A stretch of 64,000 bases of DNA from Diphasiastrum complanatum (GCA_029204225.1 CM055101.1:57120806-57184805); one strand, 5' to 3'; shown: positions 22,600 to 34,575, counted from the stretch's first letter. Notes: generated by a model from the letters alone, not told the origin. Numbers and translations are program-made.

Positions 22600-24420
22600 G
22601 ACACACACTCGACCTCTTGTTGTTTGAAATTGTTTTGTAGTCTTTACTCAACTGATATTTTGCTCTTTTGGACTTTTGGAATTTATAGAAGCTTATAAAC
22701 AACTACTCATTTTCTATTTGTTACTTATGAAAACTTGTGCAAGATATATTTTTGGTACTTTTGGAACTCTTTCTATATTTTGTTCAAATAATTTTTTTTT
22801 TTATGTTTGGTCCTCATTGAACATTTGGTACTTCTGGTGTGCATAAAGTACTATTGTTTACTGCTCTTTGGTGCTTTTGATAGTTAGGGTAGTTTTTAAA
22901 CGTTTTTTCAATTTGTTGTTTGCAACATTTTGGTACTTTTTGATCTACTAGCATTTTGTTGTTTGGTGTTTTTGGATAGCTTGAAACTTTTGATACTTGT
23001 GGTATTTCAGGTGTTTTCAAAACTACTGATTTTTTGCTATCTGGTACTCTACGACTTGTGGTAGTTTTTGCTCGACTGATTATTTTATCTGTGGTATTTT
23101 GGTATTTTAAAAAGCTTATAAACAGCTATTCAACGTGCAATGTGCAGCAACAAGAGAATTTTTTGAGACTACATTTTGACATTTTTTGAAACTCTCGCTA
23201 CCAAAGTTTGATACTATTGGTACTTGTTGGTACATGTTGGTTTGTTTTTTTGTTGTAAGATTGAAGCATCGAAGTCGTTTTCTACTTATTGGTACTAATG
23301 AAGCAATATTTGGATTGAATGTTTTTATACGAAAGAAGCGGACTCCTAGTCATGTGCCATTTAAACATAGATTGTGCGCGATGTTGGTACTCATTTTGGC
23401 TTATATGGGACTGTTTTAGTGTTGTTACCAAATTGGTAGTATTTAAGCATTAGTTGATAATTTTACAATTTTTGTACAATTTTGGTAGTGGTGAAACTCT
23501 CAAATATCAAAGATTGGTACTACTGGAACTTATCGTGTAACAAATTTGATACTCCAGACAACCAAAATAGGTTCTTTAATATCTCGTGTCTCATTTTCAT
23601 TTTAAAAGTGTGTACCATTTTTTTTCTAAAATCTACAGCATTTGGTACTATTTTTTAAGTTTGGTCGTATTTGCAATTTGTATACAACCAATTTTTGGTA
23701 CTGATTTAGTGTTGTTACACCAATTGGTAGTATTACTCCAATAGTCGAATACTAACTTTAAAAATTTTGTATTAATTTGGTTCTGTTTTTGTGTTGGCAA
23801 AACTCTTGAATACCAAAGATTGGTACTACAAAAACTTATTGTGTACCAATCCTGATCCTCCTGACTACCAAATTAGGTTCTTTTATACTTAGTGTCTCAT
23901 TTTTATTTTAAAATCTACCAAATTGGTACTATTGAGACTTATCGTTTTTCTATTTTACCCATAAAACTATCAAATTTGGTATTTTTCTTCTTAATTTTTT
24001 TTTTTATGTCCGCAGTTCGCATACAATCCATTTTGATCTTTTTGGTACTATCTTTGTGTTGTTACACCAATTGGTAGAATCTAAAAATTGGTTAGTACCA
24101 ATTTTACAGAATTTCTACTATTTTTGTAATGTTTACATGTTCGTGAAGCTTTTGAGTACCAAAGATTGGTACTATTGGAACCTATCATGTAACAATTTTG
24201 ATCCTACCAATTAAGGTTATTGTACTTTCTAGATGTTTGGTACTTTGGTACTATAGGAATCTTTGGTACTACCTGTATATGATCTTTTGCCATGGGTATG
24301 GTAGTCACCTTTGGATACTTTATACCGTTCTGGTACTTTGGTACTATAAGAAGATTTTAAATAGCTCTTCGACGTGCAGTGTGCTTTGGTAATTGTAATG
24401 TGTAGCAATAGAAGAAATTT
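22600..24420. repeat. Degenerate TTTGGTACT-rich array
   Basis: TTGGTACT, TTTGGTACTATT and their partial complement ACCAAA recur throughout, in a T- and G-rich strand. Higher-order units are visible in the second half: GTTGTTAC(A)CCAATTGGTAG starts at about 23421, 23711 and 24058, each followed by a TACCAAAGATTGGTACTA block and a GGTTCTTT(A)ATA...TCTCATTTT block. A CAGCTATTCAACGTGCA-like block occurs near 23125 and 24365. No ORF of interest. Confidence 0.7.
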
Positions 24421-24429
24421 GGTGATAAT

Positions 24430-24905
24430 TTTATTTCAATGTAGTCTGCTAGCTAAGATAGATCTTCTTCTAAAGTCTATCTCTAGTAATGTGAATTCCT
24501 AGAAAAGAATGAACAGCTCCTAAATCGGTCATGTCAAATTCCTTTGACAAATCACTCTTAGTAGTGTGTAGAAGAGAAATGTCATTAGACAAAACAAATG
24601 CATCATCTACGTAAAGAGCTATGTGAACTGTACTGGTGCCTATATGCTTTGAATAAACATTATAGTCAACTGAATTGTTTGCAATTCCTGATTGAATGAG
24701 ATAAGAGTTGATTCGATCAAACCATGCTCTTGTGGTCTATTTCAGACTTTAGATTGCTTTGTGTAGCTTGCACACTTTGTGCTCTTGGCCTTTGACTTCG
24801 AATCTTTTCGGTTGGAATGTGTACAACTCTTCTTCGACATTGTCATTGAGAAATGTTGTCTTGACATCCATTTGGTGCATTTCGAGGTCTTTCGCAGCCT
24901 CTAAC
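24430..24905 (-). mobile_element. Ty1/copia reverse transcriptase fossil fragment
   Basis: Minus-strand translation shows HQMDVKTTFLND (about 24870) and YVDDAFVLSN (about 24605), the two landmark motifs of copia reverse transcriptase. It differs from families A and B. It ends abruptly at a gypsy gag fragment. It is a broken fossil. Confidence 0.8.
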
Positions 24906-25210
24906 TTAGATTGACTAGAGTGAGAGATGCTTTGTGTTTCAGCTTGGCTCGACATGTGGAGAATTCTCTCGAATCTGCTAACAAGGCCATAGGAAATAAC
25001 TGAAGTTTATCTTGCGGAAAAACTTCGTCATAAACCCTACATGATTCGGAAAATATCTCGAAAAATCTGATGGGATCAGATAACCCATTGTACTTTGCTA
25101 TGTCTAAACAAGGAGACCTTCTAACAACAACTGGTGGTGGGTTCATTGGTCCTCCTTCAATCATATTTTCAAATTTTTTCAATCAGATAATGAGATTGAA
25201 TCTAGATTTT
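24906..25210 (-). mobile_element. Ty3/gypsy gag fossil fragment
   Basis: Minus-strand ORF with LDIAKYNGLSDPIRFFEIFS near 25110-25050, the gypsy gag opening. It lies downstream, not upstream, of the gypsy polymerase at 25520-27720, so it belongs to another copy or to a rearranged one. Confidence 0.7.
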
Positions 25211-25519
25211 TCAATCAAAAATCCTATGTCAGATCAGATTTGTAAATTCTCTATCACTTGAAAATAATCAAATTTCTGATTTTTGGAAAATTAGATCTTG
25301 ATCAAGCGCTCGACACTAAAAATGAAAATTTTTAAGAATAGAAAAGAATGACTCAAAAATTTGACAGAGACTAGATCTGGTAAATCAGAACCTAGAAATA
25401 GTTCGTACGAAGGTTTACTTTATCATTTCATTCAAATTTGATCAAGTTCTATTAGTGTTTGTATCTCATTTTGTGTGTAGATATTGATTTTTCTATATTG
25501 GTGAGATTGGTAGTGTATT

Positions 25520-27720
25520 TTTCTTTCTAACCAAAGATCATTTAAGTGGATTGGATCTTAAGGATCTGAAATCTTTAACAATAGACACTTGTTCTTTGAG
25601 CTTTACAAGATATTCAACAATTTTGTAATATTTTCCTTGCAAACATTTGAGAACATGACGAACTGTAATGTTGGATGCAAAATCGCCTCCACCCATGTCT
25701 TCATGTGAAAGCGAGATGATTTGGGTGGTTCCATGAGGAAGAATACACTGCCGAAGAATCCCATATGGGCCTCTTTGATACAATTGGCCAGAAAACAACT
25801 GATAAGGTCTGGCTTTCAAGATCAATTTTTGTTGATTTGCCTTTGGTAGTGATTTGTCTGGTTGGCCCTGCATTAGATATTCAACAATGCGGTAGCCCAT
25901 CCTGGTACTGTGTCCACGTAAAATAAGGCAGCATCGGCCAGCTCATCGTCGGGTTGGGTTGCAACCTCCTTCCCCTTGATTCGTGACACATGATCTGCCA
26001 TGTAGTGTTGTTTTCCCTTGTGGACTATTCGAAAATCAAACTCCAACAACAGAAGTAACCATCTGGTGATTCTCCCTATGTTGCAAGTTTTGTTAACTAG
26101 ATAGAACAAGGGTTGATGGTCTGTATAAAAAGCAAAATGTGTGGCCATCAGGTAGTGCTGAAATTTTTTAACCGCATAGATCATCGCCAATGCTTCCCGC
26201 TCTGTGGTTGAATAATTCATTTCTATATCACTGAGTTGTCAGCTTGCAAATCGGATTGGAAAATCCTTTTTGTGCTCACCTGGCTGGGTTAAGACTGCTC
26301 CAACTACATACTTCGATGTGTCTGTATGCACATGAAACTCAATGGTCCAATTGGGTGGATGTAAGATTGGTGCTAAAACCAATGCATCTTTCAGCATTTG
26401 GAAAGCCTTTAGGGCTTCATCGTTCCAATGTGGATCCGTTGTGAGTTTGTAAATTGGTCGCGCTAATTTCGCAAAATCTAGAATGAAGATCCTATTATAG
26501 TTAGCATGACCCATGAATATGTAGACTTCGCGGATCGTCTCCGGTGGTGGTAGATCAACAATGATCTTGATCTTTGATAGGTGTGTGGCGATCTCATGTC
26601 TAGATACTATATGGCCGAGAATCAAGCCATGTGTAATCCAAAATTGACATTTTTGTGGATTCAAAGAGACCTGAAAGTGTTCTGAATCTAGTCCATGCAC
26701 ACATAGATCGTCCAAGAAAATTTCCAAATCTTTTTGTAAATACTCTTTGAATGTCGCTTGCATGACACGTTGGAAAGTGCTTGGGATATTGCAAAGTCCG
26801 AATGACATTACCTTATAAGAATAGGTTTTTCATTATGTGGCGAATGATGTCTTATGCTGGTCTTGGGGTGCTATCTTCACCTGGTTGTAACTGCTGAAGC
26901 CGTCTAAAAAACTGTAGGCTTCGGCTCCAGCTACTCTGTCAAAGACACTTTTCGTAAATGGTAAAGAAAAATGATCCTTTTTGGTAACCTCATTTAGCGT
27001 CTTTAGATTCACACAGATTCACATTTTGCCATTCTTCTTGGGTACTATAACTATCGAAAATACCCATTTCGTGTGCTCGATTTAATAAATAAAATCTGCA
27101 TTTAACAGCTTCTGCAACTCTTGCTTGATCAGCTCCATATAGTTTGGGTTGCAGCGGTAGCAATGACTCACCTTGGGGACTGCTCCATCTACCAAGGGTA
27201 TGGTGTGTTGGACTAATGTTGGTGGAATGTCCTTCAGATCACTGTAACTCCAGGCAAAATAGTCTTTATACTCCACCAACAATGATCGTAGTCTCTTGAA
27301 TTGTGTGGGCGTTAACTGTTCTCCCACATGCACTATCTTTTTTTTTTTCACTTGGCTCGACAAGGTTCATTGGCTGAGTTCGCGCAGGTCCCTCGAAGAC
27401 TTGTTCCGCTGGTGCCTAAGTTTGACTAGGTTCTCACTGGGCTTGCAGCATCATAATTACCATGTCGTCCAAGGTATAGTTTTTGAAGGTTTTAGGCATC
27501 TTGTGAACTGGTGCTCGTCGAGATTCCTCCTTCAGCATGTTAATCTTGGCCTGACTGGTCATCTTTTGATTCTTTGTCATCTGAGTAGAAGATGACGTTG
27601 TATTTGAGTCCATCTTAATTGACTTCAAGGAATCCAACACCTTTGTTTTGTTCTTTTTTGTCATATTGGTGGATTTGTCCTTGTTGTCTTTCATCAGAAC
27701 TGGCTGTTCCTAGAATAGAT
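25520..27720 (-). mobile_element. Ty3/gypsy polymerase fossil
   Basis: Minus-strand order is: a Lys-rich linker (27694-27434), the N-terminal polymerase part (27363-27082; YKDYFAWSYSDLKDIP), reverse transcriptase fingers and palm (about 27080-26600; MSFGLCNIPSTFQRVM, then an IFLDD catalytic-site variant), the thumb and RNase H (26570-25873; FYTDHQPLFYLVNK) and the zinc-binding head of integrase (25900-25540). Reverse transcriptase before integrase marks it as gypsy. It is broken with several breaks, and no LTRs were identified. Confidence 0.9.
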
Positions 27721-27723
27721 GAT

Positions 27724-28395
27724 GAGATCGATGATGACAGACTTTGTCAAGAGAAGAGTGCTTGCAACAGTCTGCATTTTCGATGGAAAGAATCCATTGT
27801 TTAGAGGATGTAGAAAGACATACATCTTCAGATTGTGCTAAAAAAGACAGTAGTTTGCGAATAAAATTTGTAAAAAATGAGGTTCTCCAAAAAGAAAATG
27901 AAAATCTTTGAAATAATAGTGAATTGTTACAAAAAATCATAGTGAGCACAAGAAAAGACATTGATCCAATGAAAATCGAGTTGAATAATGGTCGTTCTAC
28001 ATACTCACAACTATTCAGAGATGTTGACTTAATAGGTAAAAAGGTTAAAAAAAACGAGTTATCAACACAAATATTTATAATTTGTCTTCAACAAGAGGCT
28101 ATCAAAAAAGGAGAATCCATGCATTCAAGTAAGTTTTTGACTTTTGGCCTTTGTAGTCTTTTTTTTACTTCAAGAGTTCAGATCTTTGATTGTTTTTGCA
28201 TGATTGTAAATTGTAACATTAATCATCTATTTTTTTTTTTTTTACAAATCTGCATTGGTCGGGAATCAAAATGTGAAATACAATGCTACTATAGGCAAGC
28301 CTTTGGACTCTATGTTGACCACAAAATCAACTGAATCATTGATGACCAATAATCAAAACAGTCGTGTTAAGATAGAGATTGTTGATGCATATGCG
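27724..28395 (+). pseudogene. Partial second copy of the 44-48 kb transposase-like gene (N-terminal exons)
   Basis: The first exon-like part (about 27745-28128) encodes a coiled coil; its end, RSTYSQLFRDVDLIGKKV, matches ISYLSLVKDMDVLNKKV from the minus-strand gene near 48000. It ends at a consensus donor (GTAAGT at 28129). The second part (about 28262-28390) encodes IGKPLDSMLTTKSTESLM, matching IGNSLGSILTSKSIKSML at about 47690-47640. Spacing and order agree with the other copy. At least one stop interrupts the coiled coil, and nothing of the central transposase-like, histone or protease parts is seen here, so this is a truncated paralogue. Confidence 0.6.
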
Positions 28396-29350
28396 GTTTA
28401 ATGAGCTTACGACCACGTAATTCGGGGTCGTCTATTTTGTGATCCTTCTACGAGGTTAACTTGTTTTATTGATATATTTTACGAGGCCCAAAACCAAGTT
28501 GGGTCTGGAAAGAAATGAACTCATTCTCTAAGGTTTTTTTTATGCTCGTAGGTCTTAGAGAATACCATATTCTTTTAAACTTTCACAATAACCTAGCAAA
28601 CCATTCTTTCTATGACAGACAAAATATATCAATTGAGTAACTGAACAAAATTTGGGATGCTGCATGGAATATGGATCTTTAGGATATAATGTCCCATTTG
28701 CCTAGAGGTCTAGATTTGTTTTCCCGTCAGCCCTATAGTGCAAACAATCATCAACGGATAAACAAGATGCTTTGACACCTCTTTTAATCAAATGAGCATA
28801 TTCTTCAAGGAAATCTATATGTAAGAAAGAAAAATAGATTACAATAAATGTCAGTTCAACCAAAAATAAACAAATGGAATATACTTAGTGCCTTTATACA
28901 TTTTACAGTACCAATTTATCATTCCACGCAGCACTTGAAGAATGAGATTGATCTTTCATTTAAACGTAGTCATGCCGCTCATTTTTTTATGTTTGAGTTT
29001 GCTCAATCCGTGTATTTTGGTTGGCACTCTTCTTTTTTCAAATCTTGTCATCTCTCTTTTCTCTCGAGAGATGTAAGCATTTTATATAGCATTCAAAGAT
29101 GGTGACTGCTAATTGATGCAAATGTTATAATGACGTCCATCTATTTTTCCTCTAGTTTGTTAATCTATAGTGTAATGTAGTTGGTGCTCTTATTTTCAAT
29201 TCTTGCCTCACTCTCTCTTCTCCCAAGAGTTGATTTCTCCCGAGGGATGATTTATTCCGAGAGAAACCTTGGTTAACCATGACTATAACCAAAGAGGTTT
29301 TATATTCTAACTACTGCAAGCAGACACTTCTTGTATTATAATTTTGAATT
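28396..29350. other. Spacer with one unrecognised ORF
   Basis: An 85-residue plus-strand ORF (28848-29105) resembles nothing I know. Otherwise there is no signal. Confidence 0.3.
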
Positions 29351-29366
29351 TTGACAAATTCATCCA

Positions 29367-29394
29367 TCCTACGTGGCATTTCTTATAGGGCCCT
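29367..29394. repeat. 28-bp motif shared with 48818-48845
   Basis: TCCTACGTGGCATTTCTTAT followed by AGGGCCCT matches the sequence at 48818 with one mismatch. Both lie on the right side of a copy of the same transposase-like gene, so it may be a terminal repeat. Confidence 0.5.
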
Positions 29395-29617
29395 TTTGTA
29401 CTCAAGAACTCCTATAATCCAAGAAAATGATCATATGAAACTAGTTATACAAACGTTGTGGACCTCGTATCATCAAATAAATGAGGAAATACAAATATTG
29501 ACTAAGAAACTACAAAGCAATAAGCAAAAAAGAGTTGTGTTCAATGACATTGACGAACTTTCATCAAATGGAGGTTATCGAAAAAAAAAATTGCTTTCAA
29601 ATAAGATATTGTTTTGA
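29395..29617 (+). other. Short unrecognised coiled-coil-like ORF
   Basis: The open frame carries INEEIQILTKKLQSNKQK, a likely helix, then an FNDIDELSSNGG tail. A pyrimidine-rich tract and CAG lie at about 29690-29700. It could be an exon of an old gene; no function can be given. Confidence 0.25.
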
Positions 29618-29824
29618 AATATTCGTGTCTTTCAGTTTCATTTTGTGTGTCATTGATTTTAATTTGTTTTTCTAAATCTTATTCTCATTTTGCAAATCAG
29701 CATAAGTTACACGTCAAAATAGGTTGACACGTGTTCCTTCACCACTCCTCCACATGTGCAAATTTTTTTATATGTAGGTCTTTTTTGGCTCGGATTTTCA
29801 CGCAAATTTACAATTTTTTTGTCG

Positions 29825-30065
29825 GATATCGATTTCAAGCGCGCCGCTTGCTCTCATTACCCTTCGTTGACTATTTTGCGTCTGGATCCGATACTGCATC
29901 TTTCGATATCGCATTCAAGCGCGCTTCACATCTCTTTTCTTTTATGTTCTGTGTTTTTGCACTCGGATCCAATACTCCAACTTGAAATATCTCTCTCGAG
30001 CGCACGTTGCCTTGACGTGCTTTCCTGACCTGTGGTTTGCGCCTGAGAGCGATATTTGGAACTTT
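29825..30065. repeat. 80-bp tandem repeats, kin to the repeats at 62.2 and 63.5 kb
   Basis: Units start at 29825 (GATATCGATTTCAAGCGCGC), 29905 (GATATCGCATTCAAGCGCGC) and about 29985 (AATATCTCTCTCGAGCGCAC). Each carries GCGC about 16 bases in and GGATCCRATACT near its end, the same landmarks as the 80-85-bp repeats in the copia D leader. Probably an LTR or leader fragment of a related element. Confidence 0.6.
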
Positions 30066-30179
30066 AGTTCTGTTATTTTTGTTTAAAATGTCTAGTTTTA
30101 AATCTTTTTTTTTTTTTAATGAATTTGGTATTACTGATAGGTTGGACTATTTCAAATCTTTTTTTTTTTTTTTATTCTA

Positions 30180-30955
30180 CATTCTATAACTGAGGGCCCT
30201 GGTGTGGAGGCATTTTCTGAGATATATCTCATATTTAAGCCCTTGTTCAGTACTTCGTTATTCAGATCTCAAAATAAGGACATGATTCATTATCAGGACC
30301 TAGTGGCACTCAACAAGCATATCTATAAAGCTAAGCTTGACAGAATGTTTACCAAGTTACATAATGATTTCAAGTCTGTAGATGAGTGTCCAATTCATAA
30401 TAAAAAATGTAGATTTGTTGATTTCCAATCTGCTTTTGTTTTTTTTTCTTTTGTTAAATATTTTTGACGATTCAAAGGCTGTGTCCTCCACTTCTGAAGC
30501 AGCAGCTTCTAGTGGTACAAAGTCTGAAAAGTCAAAGATTGTCAATATAGATACTTTTTTTATTGATACGAGTGTTAATTTAGATGATTGTTCAGATTTT
30601 GATCCTGATCGAAATAGGGCATCGTTTATAGGCCCTAGAACACCCACTACCCTTTCTCCTTTTGATAAATCTTTGATCACTTTGCCTACTTATAATATAG
30701 ATAATAATTTCTTTTTGACAATATCGGATATATCGGATCTATTTGACTTCACTGAGGCTGAGACTCTTTGCATTTTGAACAAAGAGCATTATAATTGATT
30801 TTGATGCTGATGATCTTCTCCCTAGTGTTGACGATGTACATAATGATAAGTTTTATTTAGGGAAAGATTGCTTGGAAATGGTTGTGGAGGAAATGCGCAA
30901 CAAAGACTCAACTGCTAGCAAATCACCATATAAGATGGTACACCTGGATTTGTAG
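30180..30955 (+). pseudogene. Unrecognised acidic gene, C-terminal part
   Basis: Three stretches read as protein-like. 30188-30430 has GVEAFSEIYLIFKPL and HIYKAKLDRMFTKLHNDF. 30470-30798 is rich in Ser, Asp and Thr (FIDTSVNLDDCSDFDPDRN). 30790-30955 has DADDLLPSVDDVHNDKF and ends in YKMVHLDL and a TAG. A T-rich run at about 30435-30465 may be an intron end. The last two stretches are in different frames. Composition (acidic, with a short C-terminal domain) is all that can be said; it may belong with the 27.7-kb fragment. Confidence 0.35.
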
Positions 30956-32260
30956 TTAATATTTGATTAACTATTAGTGAATCATAGTTGACCAAAATAT
31001 GATTGAATTTGACTCTAGTATGGTCAATTCACTAACTGTAGTACATTTCATAGATAATTCAAGAAACTAAAAATTTTGAATTTTCGGATTTTAATTTTAA
31101 TTTTTTTTTTAAATTTTACATAACTTAAAAATTTGACAAAAACACTGTCAATATTTAGTCAATCAACATAAAAAAAAATGATTCACTGTTTGATTTCTAA
31201 TCTTACTGAATTATTGTCTATTAGGCATGCATGACATGCGACGTCATTAACTGTTTTTTTTTACTTTACAAAATTTTATGTAAATTTTAGTTCTACGAAA
31301 ATTGTTAGCCACTTATATTGATTTATGTCCTAACTGTCATAGCACATGCGTATAACCACTCAAAATAAATGTGAATCCCTCATGCATATAGCCACTCAAA
31401 ATTATTCTGAGAATCAACATGCAATCAATCCATGCAAGCATAGTACGATGAATTAGGAAATTGGCTAGTTACTCACAAAATTGTAAAACTTCAGACGACC
31501 ATATCTTTGGCTACAGGACACCAAATCAGGTGTTGTAAAGCTCAAAACAGAGGGAGACCTAGTGATTAAGATATTTTCCACGTCAGCCTGCCATCTAGGC
31601 TTCACACGTGCAAGATCAGAGCAGCCAAAAATCTGTAGTAGGGCGCACTTTTTCTAGACCAACTGATCAAAAAACATGCAAACACCTCACCAAGCCCATA
31701 AGTGATGCTACCAACAGTCTATTAGACTTCCATGAAGCATTCATACAGGTTTTATGAAACAGTATGGGTTGAGAACAAAGATTTCTTGATTTGTAGAAGT
31801 CAAAATAGATTAAAACTTGATGGACATGAAGCATGGGCCACCGACCATCGATTTACAAGGCTGATAGCTTGCTCAGAAAGTAAAAAGGAACGCTAATCAT
31901 TCTGTAAAAAAATTTAAAATAATCTCCTTATGGATTTAGAGAGATCCATCCCCCAAAAATCACCAAAAATGATCAGTTTTTGCACATTTTTTTACTTGCT
32001 ACAAGCTCAATTGCTGGAATTCTTGGCTCTAAATTCAAGGACAACTTCCAAAGACTTTGATTTACCTCTTTACAAGCTCTACATGGTGTTTTACAGCCAC
32101 CTACTATCCAACTTTATGAAAAAAAAACAAGCAAAAATCATGATTTTTAGTTGTTTTCCGATTTTTTCGTGACTATAAAGTGGAAATTCATGACATGCAA
32201 CTCTTTCTCTAGCACTTGAAAACCGATTTACAGAATTATAGCCATCTAATTGATCTGATC
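30956..32260. other. Spacer, probably old LTR-element sequence
   Basis: No coding signal. The style (long AT-rich text with a CTTCACACGTGCAAG site at about 31608) suits LTR or leader sequence that continues into the duplicated block at 32.3-33.3 kb. Confidence 0.35.
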
Positions 32261-32269
32261 TTGCTGGAT

Positions 32270-32596
32270 TTTGGTTCTTACTATGTATTTTGTGTCAAAA
32301 AGCATGGGAAGACCCAACATGCATCATTAATTTCAACACTAATATGGAAGTACACTTGTTGGAAATTTCAAATCTATACTAGTTTTGAGTTACATGAGCG
32401 AAAGCTCCAAAACAACACAAGTTGATTTCCTAGCACAATTCTCCATAAACCACCAAGAAATTAAGAGAGACATGGATCATGTAAAATTGGAAAGATCCAC
32501 CAACTTGCAACCTTGCTCTAACTCTTGGATGAGAATACTAGTTGATTTCCACCAAAGCTCTAATAGAAAACACCACCTCTCCAAGCTTTGTAAGCC
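32270..32596 (-). repeat. LTR-element leader, copy 1
   Basis: Matches 32917-33330 in the same orientation (shared blocks: GTCAAAAAGCATGGGAAGA, CATGCATCATTAATT, GAGAGACATGGATC, ATGAGAATACTAGTTGAT). A primer-binding site follows at 32595-32610, so on the minus strand this is leader sequence. Confidence 0.6.
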
Positions 32597-32610
32597 TTGT
32601 TCTGATACCA
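32595..32610 (-). promoter_or_regulatory. Primer-binding site, initiator-Met tRNA type
   Basis: Minus-strand TGGTATCAGAACAAGG; the first ten bases match the plant copia/gypsy initiator-Met primer site exactly. Confidence 0.7.
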
Positions 32611-32890
32611 CTATAAGGGAAGCTCCTCAAGATTCTTCTTACAATACAAACACAATGGATAACATACTATGGAGAAACCACCCAACCAAGTAGAAGCATC
32701 CAATCAAACACTAGAAGCTTAACCCCCAAGCCAAGGATTAGAAAGCATGAAAGTAGAGTGATAGTCGGGCAATGAATCAATCACAAATGTGAGGAGTAGG
32801 GCGAGTTTGGCCTCTTCTCATAGAGCCATGAACCACATGTGCACATAGGCATGCAAGGTCCTAACTCTCCTATACATAGATTCCTCCGGT
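32611..32890 (-). mobile_element. LTR end, copy 1
   Basis: Lies on the LTR side of the primer-binding site. The block at 32795-32890 (GTAGGGCGAGTTTGGC, CATGCAAGGTCCTAACTC) recurs at 33345-33435, where a TATATAAGG box is visible on the minus strand at about 33377-33385. Confidence 0.45.
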
Positions 32891-32916
32891 AAATCTCGCC
32901 ACCAAGATAACGCTTT

Positions 32917-33435
32917 GTTTGGTTCTTACTATCTTTTTTGTGTCAAAAAGCATGGGAAGATCCAACATGCATCATTAATTCATTACAAATATGAAAAACA
33001 TGAAAAACAATGCAATTTTGACCAAAACATAGCCTAGAATCATAAATAATTGAAAGATCTGGCATGCATCATTAATTTCATCTCTAATATGAAAATACAC
33101 TTGCTAGAAAGTTAAATCTACACAAGATTTGAGCTACACAAGAAAAAGCTCCAAATTGGCTTTCTAGGACAATTCACCAAAAACCACAAAAAAAAATCAA
33201 GAGAGACATGGATCTTAGTAACATGCAAATTGAAATTGGGAAGATCCACCAACTTGCACACTTGTTCCATCACCTGGATGAGAATACTAGTTGATATCCA
33301 CCAAAATTCCAATGAAAGGCACCACCTCTAAATCAACCAAAAGGTGAGGTAGTAGGGCGAGTTTGGCTTCCTTATATAGAGTCTAGAACCACCTGTGCAC
33401 ATGGTCATGCAAGGTCCTAACTCCCTTACACAGAG
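32917..33435 (-). repeat. LTR-element leader and LTR end, copy 2
   Basis: A diverged direct repeat of 32270-32890, so two copies of the same element end lie in tandem. Both are non-coding and degraded. Confidence 0.5.
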
Positions 33436-33439
33436 ATTT

Positions 33440-34250
33440 ATCTAGAATAGAGTCTTTAGACATGGATCCTCTATTCATAGAATTGCTATTGATAGCTCTA
33501 CACATGCATACATTGTCCCAAACCTTGTACTAACTCCATTTAGTGTGTTCTGGGCCTCATAAGGATATTAGTTAATTTCGGGTCACATCCAGTATGACGT
33601 GGCATAACTAACAGCTTGTTTCATAGAGTACCGTGTAGCCAGACACGACCCCACTTTCTCTTGACGAGCCCATCCGGACCACTTCTCTTTTCCACCCATG
33701 CTTCTCCTCCCATCTGCTTTTTCAACCCGTGACCGTCTCTCACCTTGGCTCGTAAAAGGTCAACTTGTTCACATGCCCCTTGCCAGATCCTCCCTAATTC
33801 AAAGTTGTTCACCAATGAGCGTTCCCGTGTAGACTTCGCTTCCCTCTTCATAGTTGGCATGTACCTTAGCGATGACCATTCTTTCAAGTTAGAGGGATAC
33901 TATATTTTAAGATATTAATATATTTTCACTATTGTATAGGTACAAAAGGTAAACAACGGCTTAAGGTCGAGTCGGTCAAAGCCCTCCAAGGAATAATTGT
34001 AGAACTAGACGATAATGGACTATGTGCACACCATGCAAGGAGGTAGTCACTGCAAGACTTAGTACTAAGTTGCATCCATAAATGCAAAGCGAATTGAAAT
34101 TGAGTAGTATCTGAGATAAGGGACTTGAATATATTAAAAACCTGCTGATTTTGCATAGTCCATATCTTTCGGAGAATTGAGAGCCTCGCACCCATATTAG
34201 CTTTCTTTTAACTTACCTAACCTCACAAAAGGGACCCCAAAACAGCCTTG
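33440..34250. other. Region upstream of the heat-shock gene; ORFs without recognisable product
   Basis: Minus-strand ORFs of 88 residues at 33621-33887 and 33929-34195 match nothing I recognise. They could be retroelement scraps. No support for a host gene. Confidence 0.3.
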
Positions 34251-34307
34251 GGCCATGAACTTCCCGTTTCCATTCTCTCGAGTCTTCTAGATTCCTCCTT
34301 TCTCTCT

Positions 34308-34330
34308 TTCTCGACCTTTCTAGACCTTTC
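34308..34330 (+). promoter_or_regulatory. Heat-shock element, five units
   Basis: TTC (34308), GAC (34313), TTC (34318), GAC (34323) and TTC (34328) are spaced exactly five bases apart in alternating orientation. This is the heat-shock-factor site pattern nTTCnnGAAn with GAC in place of GAA. It lies about 32 bp above the TATA box of the heat-shock gene. Confidence 0.75.
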
Positions 34331-34361
34331 TTCTACTCTTTAACGCTATACATTCTCTCTG

Positions 34362-34376
34362 TATATATATATATAT
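34362..34376 (+). promoter_or_regulatory. TATA box of the heat-shock gene
   Basis: TATATATATATATAT, about 200 bp before the start codon, which leaves a 5' UTR of roughly 170 bp. Confidence 0.75.
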
Positions 34377-34575
34377 CTCATTTTCCTCATTCTTCCATTG
34401 CTGCCATAATATTAGTGAGCACTGAGTTCTAGACGAACTATCTACAGCTACGCGGTCATAGTATTTGATATAAGCTCTGAATTGGGGATTCTCAATTGAT
34501 CAACTCTACACAATCTTAGCAATCGCAGGCAGCAATTCATTTCCGAGAAGGAAGTTATACCATCTTAGACTGGAT

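Noticed and set aside
33621-34195. Two 88-residue minus-strand ORFs as host genes upstream of the heat-shock gene
   Set aside because: No recognisable domain, no promoter or splice support; probably chance or old repeat sequence.
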